Assembly (NCBI GenBank): GCA_964057225.1
Contig: OZ059899.1
Location: 15,074,501 to 15,138,500, forward strand
Reading direction: 5' to 3'
DNA length: 64,000 bases
From: Auanema rhodensis
Taxonomy: Eukaryota; Nematoda; Chromadorea; Rhabditida; Rhabditidae
Under the pieces are notes generated by a model that was not told the DNA's origin, did not search any database, and saw only the letters and a program-made list of their open reading frames with translations. Position numbers and translations under genes: made by a program. Every line of letters starts with the position of its first letter. Within the stretch, counting starts at the first letter, position 1. Positions 13,504 through 21,710 of the stretch are shown piece by piece.

Positions 13504-14371
13504 TTATTCTTCTTTTGGCAAGCTTTTAGCTAATTCAATTGATGGAGCATTACTGAAGAATTCCTTATCCAGAAGGAAATCATATACTCCTTGGTAAATG
13601 GCATGCATCCTACAACAAAACTTGAAATGAAAACCTAACACGATTGATAAAGCATACCAGATGGCTAAACAAGCAGCAAAGAAGGCTACAACACCAATGT
13701 TGAAAGGCCACAAAGGTCCGAAATCACGTTCCATTTCGGCTACTCTGAAACAATATCGTTGAATATGCTCATAGGATGAAAGAAAAACAAACTTGACAAA
13801 AACTCCAAATAATGCGTTAGTCAAATCAATACCTACAGACATAGCAGTAATGGAAACAAAAGCCAACATCATCAGAATGAAGATAATAATCTTTAATATG
13901 TGAATTATCAATATTTTGAATGAAAAAATATAAAATTTACCTGAATAAAGGCAATTTTTGGCCTAATGAAGTTATGTTGATCGGAAAGTACACCGTAAAC
14001 CTGAAGATGAACTTATTCAATTCGTAATTTCTTAATATGACATACCATAGTTATTGAAGATAGGGTTGAAACAGCAAAAAGTCCAAGCATGAAAAACAAC
14101 ATCCAACTGTCTAGAGATTGATTCACATGATAAAACTCTTAAAGAAACAGAAATATTAATCTAAAAAGAGGCTTTTTCAAGTTAACTTACGATAGAATAC
14201 AGTGGATCCAGCGAGGAAGCATAAAAATTCTATAGCTATGGATACATATGATCCAGACTTCACATGAATCAACTCGCAAGTAACAGGTCCCGTGTAAAAT
14301 GGGTCATCAGGAGAAAAGATGAAGTTAGCTGGCAGTACGTCTACCTTTTTTTCAGGCATATGTGGAGACAT
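13504..14371 (-). CDS. Four-TM membrane protein, family not recognised
   Basis: Five exons on the minus strand: 14371-14191, 14137-14046, 14000-13941, 13890-13793 and 13744-13504, joining in frame to 223 aa. The start was chosen because ATG at 14371 lies four bases after an acceptor (TTATCTTCTAG), fitting trans-splicing. The 48-nt last intron is itself open in frame; it was removed because it has a GT..CAG structure and a typical nematode length. The protein has a short hydrophilic N-terminus (MSPHMPEKK), an extracellular-type loop with two prolines and a Cys, then four hydrophobic segments at about residues 42-62, 71-95, 112-132 and 158-180, and a charged tail ending LPKEE. This is a MARVEL/tetraspan-like layout, but I recognise no diagnostic motif. 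It lies 325 bp downstream of the RMDN-like gene on the same strand, so co-transcription is possible. Confidence 0.75.
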
Positions 14372-14696
14372 TGCACTAGAAGATAAACAATATGAAGGAC
14401 CGTATAATACTATATTATCAAAGTTAAAAATTGGAAAATTGGAGGAGGAAAACGACAAATAGTTCAACGTCCTATAATAGGAGTGCGAGACAAGGCCGAT
14501 CGTGATCAATAGTAGCCCGTGAACGCCTTCTGACCCAGATCTTCACACAATGACGAATTTTATCTTCTTACAGGCAATTACTTTCGTAGACTGTTAAGAT
14601 TTGATTAAAAAATGGAAAAAAACTGATTCATTCAGACGAAAAATGCTTGTAATAGTTAAGAAATATACAAGAATATATATAATACAACGTGAAGAT

Positions 14697-15880
14697 TTAG
14701 ACCAATTGACTGTCTTTGACTCCCAGTTTTCTCAGTTTTTCATGAGCCTGAAAGTACAATTGATACGAATTTCACTTGATAGGGCAGATTCAACTGACCT
14801 TGGCATGGATAACACTATCGTCAGCAGTGATGACAGGCATTTTGAAAGCTTTCTTATAGAATTCTTGAGCATTATTTTTGTCACCTAAACGATCGTATAC
14901 TTCGCCTATGTAGAATGTATTGGTACTGTAGAATCCAGGCTGCAATATCAAATTGAAATAAATTATAAAAAAATAAAAATTCATACAGATATATCTTCAG
15001 CTTTCAGGAAATAGTGAAGCGCTTGATCATAGGTGGAAGTTGGAGGAGTTCCGAAAATGGTCTTAGCGACTAATCTGGTGGCGTAACCCATATCAGCAAA
15101 AGAAAAGTGCCAAATACCTAAAATAAGCGAAATCTTATGGTAGTTATAGATAAGTTTAAACCAAGAATATGCCATGTTGTAGCATCATTCTCATAAAGAT
15201 TGAGAGCTTTTTCCAAATGTTCACGAACTAGATATGATTTTTCAATTCTTGACTTGTTGCCCTCAATCTCTCCAATGTAATCCAAGAGAATTGCATACCT
15301 GAACACGGATGATCGTTATAAAATAGAAAAAAAATGGAACAAAATACCATTTGTGAGCTCCAAAAGATCCTTCTGTTGGCTCATGCTTTAAAGCACTTTG
15401 TATAACCTCATAAGCTTCATACATAAATTTCTTTTTTTCGTTAGGGTCTTTACTGAGTTTTCCTTTTTCGCATAAAACACGAGCCAATCTCCACAATAAT
15501 TCAGAGCATTCAGAATTTTTATAACTAGAATTTCACAAAACAGTTTCAAATCATAAGACTTAAACTAACCGAGCTAATAATCCGTAAGCATTGTCGATCA
15601 AATAATTGTCATATAAAGCATCTGTTTCACGAAGAACGAGTGCCAAATCCTTAGGCATACGTCCTCCACTTTTAGCAGGCTCCTGTACTTCAGTTTTGGC
15701 TGGGGAAAAGAGAGAAATAGCGAGAGATCCAACACCACCTCCAAAAACCATGCTCTTATAGAAACGAACTTTCCCCTTCTAAATATATTAACTATTTGCT
15801 TTACCACAAAATATTCTTACAGGGACTGCCCGGCTCATTTGTGTGGCAGTTCTTGAAAGTAGACGGAAGGCTTTTAGCAT
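14697..15880 (-). CDS. RMDN1: Regulator of microtubule dynamics (RMDN1-like), mitochondrial TPR protein
   Basis: Seven minus-strand exons: 15880-15821, 15778-15570, 15524-15348, 15298-15162, 15117-14987, 14939-14799 and 14747-14697. They join in frame to 301 aa, close to the about 314 aa of vertebrate RMDN1. The N-terminus (MLKAFRLLSRTATQMSRAV) is basic and hydroxylated with no acid, as in a mitochondrial presequence. TPR-like helical repeats follow: ALYDNYLIDNAYGLLARL near residue 75, a helix pair near 90-115 (ELLWRLARVLCEKGK), then the family signature IWHFSFADMGYA and FGTPPTSTYDQALHYFLKAE at about 196-236, and the closing TPR (EVYDRLGDKNNAQEFYKKA). Family knowledge: RMD-1 in C. elegans associates with microtubules and spindle poles; RMDN1 in mammals is mitochondrial. 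The start follows an acceptor (TTTCCAG) nine bases upstream. It diverges from the NDUFB1-like gene across 425 bp. Confidence 0.92.
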
Positions 15881-16305
15881 ATTTTCTGGCTGGAAACAAT
15901 TTCTTAGTTATTCAAAATCAAAAAAAAGGGAAAAAACTAAGAGGTTGATATTTATCATCGCCGAAAGAAGGAGATAGTGAGTACAAAGTTCGCCTTTGTC
16001 AACATTGATTTACCGTATGATAATAAACTAATTTTAATTGTGGTTTTATCCGTGTAAACATGTGATTCTAATTTCATTCTATTATTATATAATTCACGAA
16101 GATTTAACTTTAATTTGCTTTAATAAGTTCACAATGCTCTATCATATAAACTTTTTGAAGTTAATTTGGCCCTGCAGCGAACACGTGTAAACGGCATGCA
16201 AGTGCTTAATAAGAACAACCCCCCGGCATGAGTTCCATGAATTGATCTTTTTAGCTTGAAGTTCCAATTTTTTAACTAGTTAATAAGTTAAGATATATTC
16301 AGATA
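15881..16305. promoter_or_regulatory. Divergent promoter region with CACGTG box
   Basis: The 425 bp between the RMDN1-like (minus) and NDUFB1-like (plus) start codons. It contains a palindromic E-box CACGTG at 16182-16187, inside an island of less AT-rich sequence (GCAGCGAACACGTGTAAACG, followed by GGCATGCAAGTGC). A trans-splice-type acceptor, TATATTCAG, ends at 16302, three bases before the NDUFB1 ATG; another (TTTCCAG, read on the minus strand) ends at 15890. CACGTG is a bHLH-type site in many animals; its use here is inference. Confidence 0.45.
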
Positions 16306-16557
16306 ATGGGTACTTTTACTTTTACCTATTTCTTACAAAGAGCTATCTGGGATAAGCGCGGTTTATGGGCTCTTTCTGGAGCCGCCTTCTATTTCGGTCG
16401 TTGCTGGGACAAAGCTGGTATGGAAAAAGCTGAAATGATGAAGGTTTTTAAATCACAAAATTTGAAATATATTTTTATATTATTTAAGGGACAATCGAAA
16501 ATGTTTGCTAGTCGTTTTGCTGCATTACCACACGGTTCTGATGCTTGGAAACACTGA
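16306..16557 (+). CDS. NDUFB1: NADH dehydrogenase complex I subunit NDUFB1/MNLL-like
   Basis: Two exons, 16306-16443 and 16489-16557, encode 68 aa. The 45-nt intron (GTTTTTAAA..TTTAAG) has no stop codon and is a multiple of three, so an unspliced reading is also open; splicing is preferred because the junction restores a compact conserved tail. One membrane segment (about residues 17-31, GLWALSGAAFYFGRCW) is followed by a charged matrix- or intermembrane-side tail. The pattern G..(L/W)D(R/K) ... K.(Q/K)SK(M/L)F..R ..... W K at the C-terminus matches the MNLL subunit of the complex I membrane arm, which is a single-pass accessory subunit of about 58 aa in mammals. An acceptor ends three bases before the ATG, so the mRNA is probably trans-spliced with almost no native 5' UTR. 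Assignment rests on the C-terminal pattern and size; another small inner-membrane respiratory subunit is the main alternative. Confidence 0.65.
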   Translation: MGTFTFTYFLQRAIWDKRGLWALSGAAFYFGRCWDKAGMEKAEMMKVFKSQNLKYIFILFKGQSKMFASRFAALPHGSDAWKH

Positions 16558-16697
16558 TTTCTATATTAGCTGTTTTATTATGTAGAAAATAATAGGAATT
16601 TCCTTTTTTTTTAAATTTGTACTACTATAAAGAGGACGAAACCTCCATAATACTTGCGAATTTGCTTTTTGGTTTTTTTCTGTTATTTTTTCTTATA
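16558..16697 (+). other. 3' UTR and short intergenic stretch after NDUFB1-like gene
   Basis: T-rich sequence with no open coding signal. It ends in TTTTTCTTATAG, a strong acceptor that leads into the possible mini-gene at 16722. Confidence 0.5.
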
Positions 16698-16721
16698 GAC
16701 TTTTGGATAATAACACTGATT

Positions 16722-16827
16722 ATGTCAAGTAGTTCAAAGGTTTTGGATCTGTTTTTGAGGTTAATTTTTATTACTCATTTCTATTTTAACATTTCTAATT
16801 TTCAGACTAAAGCTCAAACTTTTCTAA
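16722..16827 (+). CDS. Possible spliced micropeptide gene (19 aa)
   Basis: A TTCTTATAG acceptor ends at 16698. The first ATG after it, at 16722, opens MSSSSKVLDLFLR, which is interrupted by a well-formed 46-nt intron (16760-16805, GTTAATTTT..TTTTCAG); the second exon gives LKLKLF and a TAA at 16827. All three signals (leader acceptor, start, intron) have the same form as in the proven genes nearby, yet the product would be only 19 residues with no recognised family. It may instead be a non-coding spliced RNA or chance. It lies between NDUFB1-like and DUS2 on the same strand, so it could be part of one polycistronic unit. Confidence 0.25.
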
Positions 16828-17095
16828 GAAGTAATTTGGTCAGTTAAGTGTTTTTATTAGGATTTTTCGTTTTTTTTTTGTATTTTTGTTAATATTTATT
16901 ATTGTTTATTTCGCTAATCTAAGTTGAAAACAACTATTCATCTTTTATTATTTTTAATTTTTTTTATAATTTCAAGCAGTTTGTTTATAAATTTTTAAAA
17001 TATTTGTTCTTCTCTTTGAGTGGCAAAGATGTTAAGAAAATCATAGCTTTCTATTTGTGCAAACGTTATAAAAAGGGTTAAAATATTCTGCTAAG
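16828..17095. other. T-rich intergenic sequence upstream of DUS2
   Basis: Poly-T-rich DNA without coding signal. It ends in TTCTGCTAAG directly before the DUS2 ATG; this acceptor is the likely trans-splice site. Confidence 0.5.
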
Positions 17096-19064
17096 ATGGG
17101 TATTGTCGAAGATGCTTCTTCACTGTATTCTAATAAAATTGTAATGGCACCAATGGTACGTGCAGGAAGGACACCACTTAGGTTCGACATATTGTGTGTT
17201 GTTTTCCTATTTTGGCTTTAGACTGTTAGCTCTGGAATATGGAGCTGATATGTGTTACACAGAAGAAATAGTTGATCAGAAGCTTTTATCGTGTACTAGG
17301 ATAGAAAATGGTAAAAACAATAGTGTTGAGTATTATTAAGTGGGTTTAACATTTCTGTAGAAGCTTTGGGAACAATAGATTACTGTATGTTGGATGACGT
17401 TGTATTAAGAATTGCTCCAAAACATGAGAGTCAGCAATGTGTTCTTCAAATAGGTACAAATAACGGAGCTTCTGCTGCTGAAGTAGCTAAGTTGGTGTAA
17501 GTTGAAAAAGATATCTCAGTATGATTGAAAGTGTTGTATTCAGTGGAACTGATGTTACTTCCATTGATGTAAATATGGGTTGTCCAAAGCCCTTTTCGGT
17601 TCATCAAGGCATGGGTGCTGCTCTTTTAAAAGAAACCGATAAAGTCAAGGAAGTAGTTTTAATCTTTGTAAAAATCATGAGAAAATTACCTTTTAAGATT
17701 TTAACTTCTTTGAAAGCTGTGGCACAGGTACCTATTTCATGTAAAATCAGAGTGTTAGACAATGTAAGTGTTAACCATATTGGTTATATAAGTATATGAT
17801 TTGTTAAGCCTTCTCTTACTCATAATTTGGTTCGAGAAATTGAAAAATGTGGAGTTGCTGCTATAGGAGTTCATGGAAGAAGACGAGATGAACGTAATCC
17901 CGACAGGTATATTCATTTTTCCATTATGCCATAAGAATAAGAATTGATCTTATTTCTTGAAAGATAAACAGATGATCGGTTGTTTTTCTGTATTTGATTA
18001 GGGTAAAACTCTTTTCCTAAATATAAATATTTTCGTTCCAGATGTCGAATAGAAGAAATACGTGAAGTTACTCGAATTGTTTCTGTTCCAGTAATTGCAA
18101 AGTTTGATTTATTTGTAAATGAAAATTGTTAAATTTCCGTTTTCAGTGGTTTGTCGGGAGAAATACATAAGTATGAAGATATTCTGAAATATAAGGAAGA
18201 AACAGGTTTGTTATTTCTTTTTTTTTTCAATTTATAGCTATTGTTTAGGTGCAAGTTCTGTAATGCTTGCTCGTAAAGTTTTGCAAAATCCTTCTATTTT
18301 CCGTAAAGAGGGTTTGTTATCAATGGAAGAAGATATCGCGAACTTTTTAAACAAGGTATTGCATGAATCTATATCTTAATATTCGAAGAATATTATTTAA
18401 GGCTTGTGAATTTGATGAAAATTATACTATGACTAAGTATGTTGTCCAACGAATACTTGGTGGAGAACAAGAACATGATCCAAGAGGAAAAGCTACCGTA
18501 GCTGCTGGAAGTGTGCTGGAAATTTGTAAAGCTTGGAACAAAGAAGATGTCTATGAAGAGTATAGGCTGAAGCGAGCTCGTTTACAATGCAAAAGGAAGC
18601 ATGAAGAATCAGAGGATGGTACACGATATATAGATATAACATTCCCCTTGTATGATTTTTGTTCAAATTTTAATTTAATTAATCTTCTTCAGAAAAAAAT
18701 TGCGAGAACCAAGGAACTGCAACGTTTCTCCCAAAACGGTGTTACACGACTACTTGAAAGAGAAAGGCTTAGATAAAGCGAGCTATTCTTGGGTATTTTT
18801 ATGATTATAATAACGTTTCAATAATCTTTTAACATTTAGATTAGACGAGATATTGACAAGAAATATGAAGGGACTGTTATTGTTGCTGGACATAAATTCT
18901 CTTCTCGAAAAGGCCAACCCAACATCAAAATGGCAGAACAGGTAGGTTAAATTTATATTTTCATGTGATGTAATTGTTTTGTTATCCAGGTAGCAGCATT
19001 AGCTGCTTTGATTGGCCTTCAAATTAGGGAACGTTTAAAAGGAGAGTGGGAGGAGGAGGATTAG
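17096..19064 (+). CDS. DUS2: tRNA-dihydrouridine synthase 2 (DUS2) with dsRBD
   Basis: Thirteen exons: 17096-17181, 17222-17310, 17361-17496, 17544-17652, 17698-17763, 17809-17906, 18042-18101, 18147-18205, 18249-18355, 18402-18649, 18693-18792, 18840-18941, 18990-19064. They join in frame to 444 aa. The enzyme reduces uridine 20 of cytosolic tRNA using FMN and NADPH. Visible: the TIM-barrel start IVMAPMVRAGRTPLRLL (about 16-31), EYGADMCYTEEI, the active-site loop DVNMGCPKPFS with the proton-donor Cys at 117, CKIRVL, GVHGRRRDERN, the phosphate-binding loop VIANGLSGEI near 212, and the C-terminal double-stranded RNA-binding domain from about 360 (PKTVLHDYLKEKGL ... KMAEQVAALAALIGLQ). The dsRBD pins the donor at 18650: only that choice keeps phase into exon 11. 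Two 45-nt introns are open in frame. Start ATG follows the acceptor TGCTAAG directly. Confidence 0.95.
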
Positions 19065-19254
19065 TAATAAGATAAAGTTGTTGCTTTTGAGCCATTCATA
19101 TCAGTGTTACAGCCTAGTTGTTTTGTTGGCTGGAGTTTTACAGCCACCTGTTGACTCATTTTCCATTAATTCATGTTCTTCGTAAATCTATACATACCTA
19201 ACTTACTTGTTATCAAATTCTGTTATAACGTTTAAAAATTTTTATTGAAAAAAG

Positions 19255-19271
19255 AATAAATTTGTTATAGA
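19255..19271 (+). promoter_or_regulatory. AATAAA signal abutting a trans-splice acceptor
   Basis: AATAAA at 19255-19260 is the only canonical polyadenylation signal after DUS2, about 190 nt past its stop. Ten bases later TTGTTATAG gives a 3' splice acceptor, four bases before the ATG of the cysteine-rich gene. This is the arrangement expected when one cleavage site and the next gene's leader acceptor almost coincide, as in SL1-type operons. Whether both are used is inference. Confidence 0.45.
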
Positions 19272-19274
19272 AGT

Positions 19275-19662
19275 ATGCGTTGTCTCTTTTTGATTTTTGC
19301 TTGCCTCACAGCCACAGCATTGTGCTCTTTGAAAGCTAAAACTGTGTGCTACATTACAGGAGAAAAATGTGTTCCTGACCAAGCCAGGGTTACTGGTAAG
19401 TATTAGATATCTTATTTCAATCAAAAATCTCAATAAGTTCAGACATAATTTGGAAGGATTGTACCGAATACTGTACTAAATGCAAGGGATTTTCCACTGG
19501 AGCATGTGCTAAAGTAAGCGAGAAGGATTGCGATGGCTATCGTTGCAAGTGAGTGTCAAATAGCTGGTTTTCTATTTTTCATGTTAACTTAGATGTTCCG
19601 GACAATCTATTGCTAAGTCAGAAGTGTTGAAGGAGAGAGCTACATGTCGTCTTGGTATTTGA
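19275..19662 (+). CDS. Small secreted ten-cysteine protein
   Basis: Three exons, 19275-19395, 19443-19548 and 19593-19662, give 98 aa. The first 18 residues (MRCLFLIFACLTATALCS) form a signal peptide. The mature part has ten cysteines, spaced as TVC-YITGEKC, then KDCTEYCTKC, GAC, KDC, YRCKC and a last ATC near the C-terminus; this suggests five disulphides. I do not recognise the family; the spacing is not that of a Kunitz, ShK or EGF unit as I know them, although the CTEYCTKC and YRCKC clusters are reminiscent of small secreted nematode Cys-rich proteins in general. The start lies four bases after a leader acceptor and 210 bp after DUS2, so it may be the second gene of an operon. Its terminal exon lies in a 327-bp tandem duplication and is present twice; the copy at 19920-19989 is not needed and probably unused. 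Confidence 0.8.
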
Positions 19663-19756
19663 AAAGTCATTTTGCACACTTTGTTTCAAAATTATTTAAT
19701 AAATAAGGCAGAGAACAGATCACAAAACTTTGAATAAAAGCTAAATGCGATTTAAC

Positions 19757-19890
19757 TTAAGCATCACTACGATCAACTGAAAAGGGTGTAGCCAAAACTT
19801 CATGTCCAGCAGCGGAAATGATGACATCCTTAGTTGGCTTATCTCCAGCACCCTTTGGAACCTTCTCCACGGCTCTGACAACGTCCATAC
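19757..19890 (-). pseudogene. Orphan duplicate of the cyclophilin terminal exon
   Basis: First-copy duplicate of the final cyclophilin exon, complete from the stop to the codons for GMDVV but lacking the first few codons (ILE) and the acceptor. It therefore cannot be spliced as an exon. The intact copy is at 20084-20227. Confidence 0.85.
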
Positions 19891-19919
19891 CTATTTTTCT
19901 ATTTTTCATGTTAACTTAG

Positions 19920-19989
19920 ATGTTCCGGACAATCTATTGCTAAGTCAGAAGTGTTGAAGGAGAGAGCTACATGTCGTCTTGGTATTTGA
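19920..19989 (+). pseudogene. Orphan duplicate of the cysteine-rich gene's terminal exon
   Basis: Second-copy duplicate of the last exon of the secreted cysteine-rich gene, with its acceptor (GTTAACTTAG) still intact. The first copy at 19593 lies nearer the upstream exons and has its own polyadenylation signal, so this copy is probably skipped. Alternative splicing into it would give the same protein. Confidence 0.8.
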
Positions 19990-20083
19990 AAAGTCATTTT
20001 GCACACTTTGTTTCAAAATTATTTAATAAATAAGGCAGAGAACAGATCACAAAACTTTGAATAAAAGCTAAATGCGATTTAAC

Positions 20084-21681
20084 TTAAGCATCACTACGAT
20101 CAACTGAAAAGGGTGTAGCCAAAACTTCATGTCCAGCAGCGGAAATGATGACATCCTTAGTTGGCTTATCTCCAGCACCCTTTGGAACCTTCTCCACGGC
20201 TCTGACAACGTCCATACCTTCCAAAATCTGGAAAGCATGTCAGAGTTATAAGCTATTGATTCATAAAAGACCATACCTTTCCGAAAACAACGTGTTTTCC
20301 ATCAAGCCATGAAGTTTTCTTGACGGTAATGAAGAACTGAGATCCATTGGTATCCTTTCCGGCGTTGGCCATTGAAAGCCATCCAGCTCCGTAATGCTTC
20401 AGCTTGAAGTTCTCATCTGGGAATTTTTCTCCGTAGATGGATCTGAAGAATATACATTACTGAATTAACCATGTTCGAAACAGCCAACCTTCCTCCAGTA
20501 CCATCTCCACGAGTGAAATCTCCTCCTTGAATCATGAAGTCCTCAATAACTCTATGGAATTTACTGCCAACATATCCTTCCCCCTAAAAACGAGCGATAT
20601 GAAACGGATTCACTTGTTTTACCCAACCTTTGGCTTCTTTGCTAACTCGATGAAGTTGGTAGCAGTCTTGGGAACAGTTTTTCCGAAAAGTCCGATTACG
20701 ATTCTACCTAAGCTTTCGCCGTCTTGTTCGATATCAAACCAAACCTAAACATACAAATATTAGGTGGTTGAATTGATTCCCGGAGAAAAATTTTTCACAA
20801 AGGTTTCAACTTCCTGTATATTTTTGAAGTTCTCTCCCCTCAAACTATGCTCCATTGACCTGAACAGATAAAAATCTGTTGGGCCAAGGTCTGGAGAGTA
20901 AGGGGGGTTTTTGAGAACTGTCCATCCCCGCTCCAGAAGCGTCTGTTCTGCCTTCGCACAGCAGTGAGGGCGAGCGTTGTCATTCAACAACGCTATACTT
21001 CTGTTTTTGAGCTCCTCTCGGGCTTCAATGTTAACACTGAGCCGTCTGGGTTGCTCAGAATAATGCTCTCCATGTATGGTTCTACCGTATGGTAGAATTT
21101 CATAGAAGAGAACTCCGTTTTCGTTCCAGAAAACGGACGGAAGTGCCTTTTTGGCAGTTTGTGGGTTAGCCCTTGGTGTCATCGGAACCGATTCTCCAGG
21201 GTTAACCCAAAACTTAGCCCTGTTTGGGTTGGAATAGAGAATCCACTTCTTATCTCCAGTCACCAAACTTTTGAAAAAACCCCTTTTTTGGCTCATTTTC
21301 AGAAGATCCTGAGCCAAAGAAAATCTTGACGAATCGAATTGAAGAATCTCCGTAATCAACTTTCATTTTTCTGAAGGTTTCTTTGGCAGAAATACCTTCA
21401 TCAAAATGATGAAGAAGGGCGTTGCGCATAAGGGTTACATCCATAACGAAATCAAAATAAAAAAACGTTCAAAGAAAAAAGAGAATTTTTCGAATGTAAA
21501 GTTTTAAAATGTAATGTTTTTTATTTTTATTATATTTAAAAATATTCAAATTTTTAAATTTTATATTGATACTGATACAAAACTTTAGAATTACCTTATC
21601 CGTGACTTTGGGTCCCTTTGGGGCATCTTGAGCAGATGCAAGTCCGACTAGAATACAGATCAGTGGAACTGACCAATGCAT
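20084..21681 (-). CDS. Secretory-pathway cyclophilin (peptidyl-prolyl isomerase, CypB type)
   Basis: Five minus-strand exons: 21681-21595, 20744-20628, 20583-20489, 20442-20277 and 20227-20084, giving 202 aa, the usual size of cyclophilin B-type proteins. It catalyses cis-trans isomerisation of Xaa-Pro bonds during protein folding. Exon 1 is a signal peptide ([18 protein letters not shown]) plus the PKGPKVTDK linker. The isomerase domain then shows [37 protein letters not shown] with the catalytic Arg and the active-site Phe/Met/Gln, GSQFFIT, the cyclosporin-contact Trp in [14 protein letters not shown], and a C-terminus ending DRSDA. No KDEL-type signal is present, so it may be secreted. The 850-nt first intron is far longer than the others because a mariner element lies in it. 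An acceptor (GTTTCAG) lies upstream of the ATG near 21704. The final exon is partly duplicated downstream. Confidence 0.95.
20760..21465 (-). mobile_element. Decayed mariner (D34D) transposon in the cyclophilin intron
   Basis: Transposase remnants lie in the same orientation as the host gene. An N-terminal piece (21444-21250) carries a first helix-turn-helix ([15 protein letters not shown]). The main open frame (21359-20760) retains the catalytic core: TGDKKW (Asp codon at about 21254-21252), LLNDNARPH, and the third Asp in [13 protein letters not shown] exactly 34 residues on, i.e. mariner D,D34D. The two pieces overlap out of frame, and the part that normally joins them (second helix-turn-helix and linker) is missing, so the enzyme is not functional. 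The 3' end is recognisable: a TA at 20758-20759 followed by TTAGGTGGTTGAATTG, in which the transposase stop codon forms the first three bases of the element. A matching inverted repeat at the other end is not visible. Confidence 0.88.
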
Positions 21682-21710
21682 CTTGACTAGATTAGTGGCC
21701 TAACTGAAAC

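Larger units (their letters stand above)
19568..20219. repeat. 327-bp tandem duplication, two nearly identical copies
   Basis: Copy 1 runs from 19568 to about 19892 and copy 2 from 19895 to 20219, offset 327 bp. I see no mismatch between them in the aligned portion. Each copy contains the last exon of the cysteine-rich gene (plus strand) and most of the last exon of the cyclophilin gene (minus strand), including both stop codons and the intervening 3' UTRs. The junction carries a short CTATTTTTCTATTTTT sequence. Absence of divergence means a very recent event or an assembly join. Confidence 0.95.

Noticed and set aside
16617-16847. 76-codon hydrophobic open frame after NDUFB1-like gene
   Set aside because: It overlaps a leader acceptor and a consensus intron in another frame; T-rich DNA gives such hydrophobic runs by chance.
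17653-17697. Reading through the 45-nt DUS2 intron as coding
   Set aside because: The family has no insertion at this point; removing it joins VKE to ILTSLK as in other DUS2 proteins.
18693-18776. Alternative reading of DUS2 exon 11 ending in a TAA after LERERLR
   Set aside because: The other frame encodes a recognisable double-stranded RNA-binding domain that continues across two further exons, so this frame is wrong.
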